From positions 1-11,515 of the forward strand of contig PNNE01000228.1 in the NCBI GenBank assembly GCA_013824055.1: a stretch of 11,515 nucleotides of DNA. The letters are read 5' to 3'. Source of the stretch: Rhodobacter sp. (GTDB taxonomy: Bacteria; Pseudomonadota; Alphaproteobacteria; Rhodobacterales; Rhodobacteraceae). This document shows positions 6,504 to 11,515 of this stretch, in pieces. Both the position numbers and the translations under genes were made by a program. The notes under the pieces were generated by a model, which saw nothing but the letters and a program-made list of their open reading frames with translations, ran no database searches and was not told the DNA's origin. How positions within the stretch are numbered: position 1 is the first letter of the stretch; the number at the start of each line of letters is the position of its first letter.

Positions 6504-7346
6504 CTACAACCACTCGCCCTTTACCATCTGGCGATAGATCGTGCGCAGCCAGCCTTCGCCCCTGGCCTCGGGCGACAGGCCCTTGCCCTTCAGCAGGCGG
6601 AACGTGTCGTCGTAGAAGGGCGAGGCCTGGTAGTTGTAGCCCAGGATCGCACCCGCCGTCTGCGCCTCGTCCGTCAGACCCAGCGCCAGGTAGGATTCCA
6701 CCAGACGGTGCAGCGCCTCGGCGGTGTGGGTGGTGGTCTGGAAGTCGGCGACCACGACGCGGAAGCGGTTGATCGCCGCCGCAAAATGCCCGCGCTTCAG
6801 GTAAAAGCGCCCGACCTCCATCTCCTTCGCCGCCAGCTGGTCGAAGGCCAGGTCGAACTTCAGGATCGCAGAGCGCGCAAATTCGCTGTCGGGATAGGTC
6901 TCGATCACATCGCGCATGCCCGAAAGCGCCTGGAAGGTGATGCCCTGGTCGCGGCCCACATCGTCGATCTGGTCGTAGTAGGACAAGGCCATCAGATACA
7001 GGGCATAGGGCGCGTCTTCGTCGCCCGGATAGAAGTCCAGGTAGCGCTGCGCCGCATCGCGGGCTTCGGGGTATTCCTTGGCCTTGTGATGGGTGAAGGC
7101 CTGCATGATCAGGGCGCGCTTGGCGAATTCCGTATAGGGATACAGCCGCTCGACTTCCTGGAAGTAGATCAGCGCGTCCTTGGGCCGGTTGCCGGTCTCA
7201 AGCTCCAGCTCGCCCTTCTTGAAGATTTCTTCGGCGGTATAGCTGTCAAGCGCCCGCTCGTTCGATGCCGAGCCGGCACAGCCAGCCAGCGTGAACGCAA
7301 GAAGCGCCGCCTGAAGAAACCCTGCGCCGGGCTGTCTGCCTGACAT
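6504..7346 (-). CDS. bamD: Outer-membrane protein assembly lipoprotein BamD
   Basis: BamD is the essential lipoprotein of the BAM complex that, with BamA, folds beta-barrel proteins into the outer membrane; it acts at the periplasmic face of that membrane. The 280-residue product starts with a lipoprotein signal peptide (positively charged MSGRQ, hydrophobic core, lipobox LAGC at 20-23, lipidated C23). Five TPR-like helical hairpins follow, with recurrent YP-D/Y-S/T-x-F/YA-x-x-A patterns, and the family segment AKEMEVGRFYLKRGHFAAAI in the middle. Length matches alphaproteobacterial members. ATG 7346 is chosen because it places the signal peptide correctly; an in-frame extension to 7439 would bury it. 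lpxC is 139 bp upstream and recN follows directly. Confidence 0.95.
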   Translation of the reverse strand: MSGRQPGAGFLQAALLAFTLAGCAGSASNERALDSYTAEEIFKKGELELETGNRPKDALIYFQEVERLYPYTEFAKRALIMQAFTHHKAKEYPEARDAAQRYLDFYPGDEDAPYALYLMALSYYDQIDDVGRDQGITFQALSGMRDVIETYPDSEFARSAILKFDLAFDQLAAKEMEVGRFYLKRGHFAAAINRFRVVVADFQTTTHTAEALHRLVESYLALGLTDEAQTAGAILGYNYQASPFYDDTFRLLKGKGLSPEARGEGWLRTIYRQMVKGEWL

Positions 7347-7410
7347 GCTTTGCCTATCCAACCTGCAGCCCGGGCGGTTTGCCGCACCCTCGGCTCGTCT
7401 CGTTGTGCCC

Positions 7411-7439
7411 GTCCTAGCACAGAAAAATCCGGGGCGCAA
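7411..7439 (-). promoter_or_regulatory. Candidate bamD-recN promoter
   Basis: On the minus strand TTGCGC (7434-7439) and TAGGAC (7411-7416) are separated by exactly 17 bp. The extended -10 GCTAGGAC is one mismatch from the GCTANAWC pattern known for alphaproteobacterial sigma-70. The bamD start is about 65 bp downstream. It lies in the 139-bp gap after lpxC, which holds no other gene. This would make bamD-recN a separate transcript; it is a sequence prediction only. Confidence 0.45.
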
Positions 7440-7485
7440 AACGCCTTTCGTGACTTTTCAGGGTCCTGTGATCTGGCCGCTTCTC

Positions 7486-8406
7486 TTAGCCGCGCGTGGG
7501 AAGATCGCCGGCATGGACACCCACACCCGGCAGCTTGCCCAAAGTCCGGGGGCCGCAATCGACGATCTCGAAGGCGGTCGGATCGGCGAACAGCGCGCGA
7601 AGCAGCCGGTTGGTCAGCGCATGGCCCGCGCGTTCCCCGACATAGCGGCCCAGAATCGGGCCGCCGGCCAGCGCCAGATCGCCCACCGCGTCCAGCATCT
7701 TGTGGCGCACGGGTTCATCCGCGTGCCGCAGCCCGCCCGGCGAGAGCACCCGGTCGCCATCGAAGACAACCGCGTTTTCCAGCGAGCCGCCCAGAGCAAG
7801 ACCCCTGGCCCGCATCGCGTCGACATCCGCCTGGCGGCAGAAGGTGCGGCTGTCAGACAGCTCGCGCACGAAGGCACCGTTGGCCATGTTCAACTGCCGC
7901 GACTGCACCCCGATCGCCCGGTCGGCAAAGTCGATGCGGAAGTCGATCTCCAGCATCTCGGCCGGCTCCAGCCGCGCCACGGCAGCCCCGTCGCGCACCT
8001 CGACCGGTTTCAGCACCCGCACGGCCCGCACCGGAAGGCCCTGTTCTTCCAGGCCCGCCGCCAGAAAACCCTGGATGAAGGGAACCGCCGAGCCATCGAG
8101 GATCGGCACTTCCGGCCCGTCGATCTCGATCAGGGCATTGTGGATGGCAAAGCCTGCAAGGGCGGCCATGACATGCTCGATGGTGGACACCGACACGCCA
8201 TCGGCGTTCTCGATCACCGTGCACAGCCGCGAAGGCGTCACGGCATCCCAGCGCGCAGGGACCATCGCGTCCAGATCGGCAACGTCGGTGCGGCGGAACC
8301 AGACCCCATGATCGGCCGGCGCCGGGCGCACGACCATCCGCACCGATGCGCCGCCATGCAGTCCCACACCAGTGAAGGTGGCTGAAGATTTCAGAGTATT
8401 CTGCAC
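7486..8406 (-). CDS. lpxC: UDP-3-O-acyl-N-acetylglucosamine deacetylase LpxC
   Basis: LpxC is the zinc metalloamidase that removes the acetyl group from UDP-3-O-acyl-GlcNAc, the committed step of lipid A synthesis at the cytoplasmic side of the inner membrane. The 306 residues match the family length. The zinc ligands and catalytic residues are in expected places: H78 in STIEHVMAAL with general base E77, H235 and D239 in HKMLDAVGD, and H262 in AGHALTN. The N-terminal TLKSSATFTGVGLHGG is a typical LpxC beginning. The start codon is GTG at 8406; no in-frame ATG nearby gives the conserved N terminus, and the only Shine-Dalgarno-like GAGG is 11 bases upstream, so initiation may be weak. It lies after ftsZ, from which it is separated by a terminator and a probable promoter of its own. 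Confidence 0.97.
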   Translation of the reverse strand: MQNTLKSSATFTGVGLHGGASVRMVVRPAPADHGVWFRRTDVADLDAMVPARWDAVTPSRLCTVIENADGVSVSTIEHVMAALAGFAIHNALIEIDGPEVPILDGSAVPFIQGFLAAGLEEQGLPVRAVRVLKPVEVRDGAAVARLEPAEMLEIDFRIDFADRAIGVQSRQLNMANGAFVRELSDSRTFCRQADVDAMRARGLALGGSLENAVVFDGDRVLSPGGLRHADEPVRHKMLDAVGDLALAGGPILGRYVGERAGHALTNRLLRALFADPTAFEIVDCGPRTLGKLPGVGVHAGDLPTRG

Positions 8407-8458
8407 GTCTCGCTCAACCTCATGTGGACCGGGTTCAAGGCCCGCTCCGATTGCATCC

Positions 8459-8487
8459 TAGTTATTCGTTGGGAGTTTGAAGCTCAA
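8459..8487 (-). promoter_or_regulatory. Candidate lpxC promoter
   Basis: On the minus strand TTGAGC (8482-8487) and TAACTA (8459-8464) stand 17 bp apart in an AT-richer stretch, about 50 bp before the lpxC GTG. A register giving TAGGAT as -10 overlaps it but has a less suitable -35. Because the ftsZ terminator lies just upstream, lpxC needs a promoter in this interval (8407-8542). Two TGTGAC direct copies near 8497-8512 (plus strand) are noted without a known meaning. Confidence 0.35.
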
Positions 8488-8540
8488 CTCACGCTTTGTG
8501 ACGGTATGTGACAGGTTTGAAACGTGGCACAAGGCATTGA

Positions 8541-8574
8541 CACAAAAAGAAAAGGCCCGGTTTCCCGGACCTTT
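8541..8574 (-). terminator. Rho-independent terminator of ftsZ
   Basis: On the minus strand, 25 bases after the ftsZ stop, AAAGGTCCGG pairs with CCGGGCCTTT (10-bp stem with one G-U pair) across a GAAA tetraloop, followed directly by TCTTTTTG. Stem, stable loop and U-rich tail make a textbook intrinsic terminator. It should end the ftsA-ftsZ message before lpxC. Confidence 0.88.
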
Positions 8575-8599
8575 CCGACAGGTTGATACCGCGTTCTTT

Positions 8600-10261
8600 T
8601 CAGTTCGCCTGGCGGCGCAGGAAGGCAGGAATCTCGATCCGGTCCTGGTCCGAGCCCATGTCATGGTCGTCGTCGTAGGCCGTCACCGGGGGCTGGGTGC
8701 GGGCGGCGGGGGCGGCCTGGTTCGCCTCCAGGTGGCCCGCCATCCGGTTGATCAGCGAGCCGATGCCGAAGCGCGGCTTGGCACCTGGCGCGGCGGCCGA
8801 CGCGGGCATGGCGGCCGCAACCGGGGCCGGGGCCGGACGTGCCAGCTTGGCCGGAGCGGCGGCACCCGGACGGCTGACCGCGGCCTGCAGCCGGGCAAGC
8901 GCCTCGGGCGTGGGTTGACCGGCGACGCGCGGACGCGGCGCCACGAATTCCGAGGCATCCGCCTCGATCGCGGCGGGGGTCGAGCGCACCAGCGTCGGCT
9001 GGGCAGCCTGCTGCGGACGATAGGCCGGGGGCGGCAGGTCGTCGGCGATCGAGAAGGTGTCGGCCTCCATGTCGGCCTTCGAGGCGGCCGCGTCGAACGC
9101 GGCATCCGCCAGGGATTCGACCTCTTGCTGGAAGGGCGCGCGCTCTTGCATCACCGGGGCAGGAGCGGGGGTGTGGACAGGAGCCGCCGCGCGGGCAGCT
9201 TCGCGCGCGACCTCGCGGGGCGCTTCGGAGTTCAGCGTCAGCGGCGCGCCCATCGAGCGGCGGGCCACCGGGGTATCGGCCTTGTTCGCCGCCGAGGCAT
9301 CGATGCCGGTCGCAACGACCGACACACGGATGCGGCCTTCCATCGCGGTGTCCAGAGTCGAGCCGACGATGATGTTCGCCTCGGGGTCCACCTTCTCGCG
9401 GATGATGTTGGCGGCTTCGTCCAGTTCGAACAGGGTCAGGTCATGCCCGCCGGTGATGTTGATCAGCACGCCCTTGGCGCCGTTCAGGCTGATCTCGTCC
9501 AGCAGCGGGTTCGCGATCGCCTTTTCGGCGGCCTGCACGGCGCGGTCGTCGCCCTGCGCTTCGCCGGTGCCCATCATCGCCTTGCCCATCTCGTCCATGA
9601 CGGCGCGGACATCGGCGAAATCAAGGTTGATCAGGCCGGGACGCACCATCAGGTCGGTGACACCCTTGACGCCCTGATACAGCACGTCGTCGGCCATCGC
9701 GAAGGCCTCGGTAAAGGTCGTGCGCTCGTTCGCAAGGCGGAACAGGTTCTGGTTCGGAATGATGATCAGCGTGTCGACGACCTTCTGCAGGGCCTCGATG
9801 CCCTCTTCGGCCTGGCGCATCCGCTTGCCGCCCTCGAACTGGAAGGGCTTGGTGACGACGCCGACGGTCAGCACCCCCAGTTCGCGCGCGGCCTGCGCGA
9901 TGATCGGAGCCGCGCCCGTTCCGGTGCCGCCCCCCATCCCGGCGGTGATGAAGCACATATGCGCCCCGGCCAGGTGGTCGACGATTTCTTCGATCGTCTC
10001 TTCCGCCGCAGCGGCCCCCACCGTCGGCCGGGCCCCTGCCCCAAGTCCTTCCGTCGCCTTGACACCCATCTGGATGCGCGCGCCCGCCCGGCTTTGCTGC
10101 AGGGCCTGCGCGTCGGTGTTGGCCACGACGAATTCGACGCCTTCCAGCATCTTGTCGATCATGTTGTTCACCGCGTTGCCGCCCGCGCCGCCGACACCGA
10201 AGACGGTGATGCGCGGCTTCAGCTCTTCACGTTCGGAAGTCATCGTCAAATTGAGTGCCAT
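8600..10261 (-). CDS. ftsZ: Cell division GTPase FtsZ
   Basis: FtsZ is the tubulin-like GTPase that assembles into the Z ring on the inner face of the membrane and recruits the divisome, with FtsA as membrane anchor. The 553-residue protein is long compared with the 383 residues of E. coli but usual for alphaproteobacteria. The GTPase/polymerisation core is at about 12-321, with GVGGAGGNAV (22-31), the tubulin signature GGGTGTG (110-116) and the T7-loop NLDFADV (212-218) needed for GTP hydrolysis in the filament. An Ala/Pro-rich linker spans about 322-540, broken by short less repetitive segments, and the C-terminal peptide RIEIPAFLRR (541-550) binds FtsA and other partners. ATG 10261 has an AGG seven bases upstream. 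It follows ftsA after 195 bp that contain a candidate promoter and ends at an intrinsic terminator. Confidence 0.98.
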   Translation of the reverse strand: MALNLTMTSEREELKPRITVFGVGGAGGNAVNNMIDKMLEGVEFVVANTDAQALQQSRAGARIQMGVKATEGLGAGARPTVGAAAAEETIEEIVDHLAGAHMCFITAGMGGGTGTGAAPIIAQAARELGVLTVGVVTKPFQFEGGKRMRQAEEGIEALQKVVDTLIIIPNQNLFRLANERTTFTEAFAMADDVLYQGVKGVTDLMVRPGLINLDFADVRAVMDEMGKAMMGTGEAQGDDRAVQAAEKAIANPLLDEISLNGAKGVLINITGGHDLTLFELDEAANIIREKVDPEANIIVGSTLDTAMEGRIRVSVVATGIDASAANKADTPVARRSMGAPLTLNSEAPREVAREAARAAAPVHTPAPAPVMQERAPFQQEVESLADAAFDAAASKADMEADTFSIADDLPPPAYRPQQAAQPTLVRSTPAAIEADASEFVAPRPRVAGQPTPEALARLQAAVSRPGAAAPAKLARPAPAPVAAAMPASAAAPGAKPRFGIGSLINRMAGHLEANQAAPAARTQPPVTAYDDDHDMGSDQDRIEIPAFLRRQAN

Positions 10262-10333
10262 GGGTTCGCCTGTCCCTTTGTCCGCCGCCTGATTACCGGT
10301 CCTTTCCGCTGCTAAACCCCGCGGAAGGCCGAC

Positions 10334-10354
10334 TTATCCCCGATTCTATCCACA
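10334..10354. promoter_or_regulatory. DnaA-box-like pair and GANTC site on the ftsZ -10 region
   Basis: On the plus strand CTATCCACA (10346-10354) matches the DnaA box TTATCCACA at eight of nine bases, and TTATCCCCG (10334-10342) at seven. They lie in the same orientation 12 bp apart and flank or overlap the predicted -10. GATTC (10342-10346) is a GANTC site, the CcrM methylation target of alphaproteobacteria, and overlaps the -10 hexamer. DnaA and CcrM/GcrA control of ftsZ is known in Caulobacter; its operation here is inference. Confidence 0.4.
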
Positions 10355-10371
10355 ACGCTTGCAAAGGTCAC
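10343..10371 (-). promoter_or_regulatory. Candidate ftsZ promoter
   Basis: In the 195-bp ftsA-ftsZ gap the minus strand carries GTGACC (10366-10371, four of six matches to TTGACA) and TAGAAT (10343-10348, five of six matches to TATAAT) with a 17-bp spacer. The ftsZ ATG is about 80 bp downstream. It is the best sigma-70-type match I found in the window. ftsZ probably also receives read-through from ftsA, since no terminator is seen between them. Confidence 0.5.
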
Positions 10372-10456
10372 GCAAAAACTCGTGCAACACCACGAAATCT
10401 GGGGGTCAAAGCCCAGACTTAAGCGGTATTTCGCCCTTTGCCCGTTGATATTGTGG

Positions 10457-11515
10457 TCACCAATTATCCTTGAACCATTTGACGGCCCGCCGCAGCGAGC
10501 GTGCCGGGTAGCGTTCGGCCGGAATCTCGAAATCCCACCATTCGTCCTGCGGGTGGGCGGCGAAAAGACACAGGCCCACGGCCGAGGCGAAGGCCGCTCC
10601 CGTTGCGGCTTGCGGCAGGCCCTGGACCCGCAGCGGACGGCCCAGGCGCACCCGCTGCCCCAGGATGCGGGTCGCGATGCCGTCAAGGCCCGGGATCTGG
10701 CTGCCCCCGCCGGTCAGCACGATCTGCTGGCTTGGCAGCGTGTCGAAGCCCGCGGCGTCCAGCGTGGCGCGGACTTCCTCCAGGATCTCTTCGACGCGCG
10801 GGCGCATGATGCCGATCAGTTCGGTCCGGCTGATCTGGCGGCGGTCCTTTTCCCAGTCACCCGTGTCACCACCGATGTCGATCATCTCGCGGTCGTCCAT
10901 CCCGGTCGCATAAAGCCCGCCGTGGCGGGTCTTGATCTTTTCGGCGGTGGCCAGCGGGATCTGCAACCCCTTGGAGATGTCCGAGGTCACGTGGTCCCCG
11001 CCCATCCGCACCGAATCCGCATAGATCATGTGCTTTTTCATGAAGATCGAGATGCCGGTCGCCCCGCCGCCCATGTCGATGCAGGCCGCGCCCAGCTCCT
11101 GCTCGTCCTCGACCAGCGACGAGATCGCCGAGACATAGGCCGAGGACGCGATCCCGGCCAGTTCCAGATCGCACCGCTTGATGCAGTACAGCAGGTTCTG
11201 CACCACGTCGCCGCCCACCGACAGCAGGTGCATGTCCACGGCCAGCCGGTGCCCGATCTGCCCGCGCGGGTCGCCCAGTCCGCTGCGATGGTCCAGCGCA
11301 AAGTTCACCGGCTGGGCATGCAGCACCTCGCGGCCCGGCCCCAGGTCCGGCACGTCGCAGGACGCCAGCACGCGGCTCACGTCCTGTTCGGTGACAACGC
11401 TGTCCTGCAGGTCCAGCTCGCCCGCCAGCCCGTAGCTGCGCGGCTCGGCCCCCGAGAAACAGGCGATCACATGATCGACCCGCACATTCGCCATCTTCTG
11501 CGCCGCCTGGACGGC
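10457..11515 (-). CDS. ftsA: Cell division protein FtsA (5' end outside the window)
   Basis: FtsA is an actin-like ATPase that tethers FtsZ filaments to the inner membrane and activates the divisome. The window holds the C-terminal 352 residues, beginning AVQAAQKMANVRVDHVIACF. Judged by the usual 410-450 residues, about 80-100 N-terminal residues are missing. The Met codon at 11494 is internal, not a start. Visible parts are the end of subdomain 1A and subdomain 1C (about 8-100 of the fragment), the phosphate-binding loop DMGGGATG (147-154), the adenosine motif LTGGGSQIPGL later, and the C-terminal amphipathic helix SLRRAVKWFKDNW, the membrane-targeting sequence. It is followed by ftsZ in the normal order of the division cluster. 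Confidence 0.96.
   Translation of the reverse strand, partial: AVQAAQKMANVRVDHVIACFSGAEPRSYGLAGELDLQDSVVTEQDVSRVLASCDVPDLGPGREVLHAQPVNFALDHRSGLGDPRGQIGHRLAVDMHLLSVGGDVVQNLLYCIKRCDLELAGIASSAYVSAISSLVEDEQELGAACIDMGGGATGISIFMKKHMIYADSVRMGGDHVTSDISKGLQIPLATAEKIKTRHGGLYATGMDDREMIDIGGDTGDWEKDRRQISRTELIGIMRPRVEEILEEVRATLDAAGFDTLPSQQIVLTGGGSQIPGLDGIATRILGQRVRLGRPLRVQGLPQAATGAAFASAVGLCLFAAHPQDEWWDFEIPAERYPARSLRRAVKWFKDNW

Noticed and set aside
8477..10315. 612-codon plus-strand frame opposite ftsZ
   Set aside because: Same GC-driven artefact; it runs through the ftsZ terminator and has no domain features.
10312..10456. Minus-strand frame crossing the ftsA-ftsZ gap (10312-10686)
   Set aside because: It is mostly an out-of-frame reading of the ftsA 3' end and has no start signal or motif of its own in the gap.

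Overview
The window looks like a chromosomal segment of a high-GC alphaproteobacterium, most likely Rhodobacterales (Paracoccaceae-type). This rests on the tail of the division cluster in the order ftsA-ftsZ-lpxC-bamD-recN, a 553-residue FtsZ with a long linker, a DctB/DctD pair, and strong G/C bias at third codon positions. The bias also creates many long spurious antisense reading frames. Genus is a family-level inference; no database search was possible. All intact genes are on the minus strand, so the transcription order is from the right end to the left end.

Right half (11515 to 4821, minus strand): ftsA (5' end outside the window), a 195-bp regulatory gap, ftsZ, an intrinsic terminator, lpxC, bamD and recN. 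FtsA and FtsZ build the cytokinetic ring, LpxC commits lipid A synthesis, BamD is an outer-membrane assembly lipoprotein and RecN is a DNA-break repair SMC-like protein. Candidate promoters precede ftsZ, lpxC and bamD, so the block is probably several transcripts, with recN read from the bamD message. The ftsZ promoter is notable because its -10 box coincides with a GANTC site and a DnaA-box-like sequence.

Middle (4820 to 4038): a 53-codon minus-strand gene with a strong ribosome-binding site, abutting tail to tail the only plus-strand gene. That plus-strand gene is a wreck of an FAD-binding oxidase (GlcD/D-lactate dehydrogenase type), with its N-terminal and C-terminal ends fused out of frame by a large internal deletion.

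Left part (4037 to 1, minus strand): purQ (glutaminase subunit of FGAM synthase), then dctB and dctD (C4-dicarboxylate-sensing two-component system). Next comes the start of a probable GT-B glycosyltransferase, which overlaps the dctD stop by ATGA and runs off the left edge. DctD has a normal receiver, Walker A and HTH, but lacks the GAFTGA loop and has an inverted Walker B acid pair, so classical sigma-54 activation is doubtful.

No RNA genes, insertion sequences, CRISPR arrays or phage genes were seen. Most of the window is ordinary core genome. The points worth checking are the DctD anomaly, the oxidase remnant, the ftsZ control region, the bamD/recN hairpin and the compositional change at the left edge.
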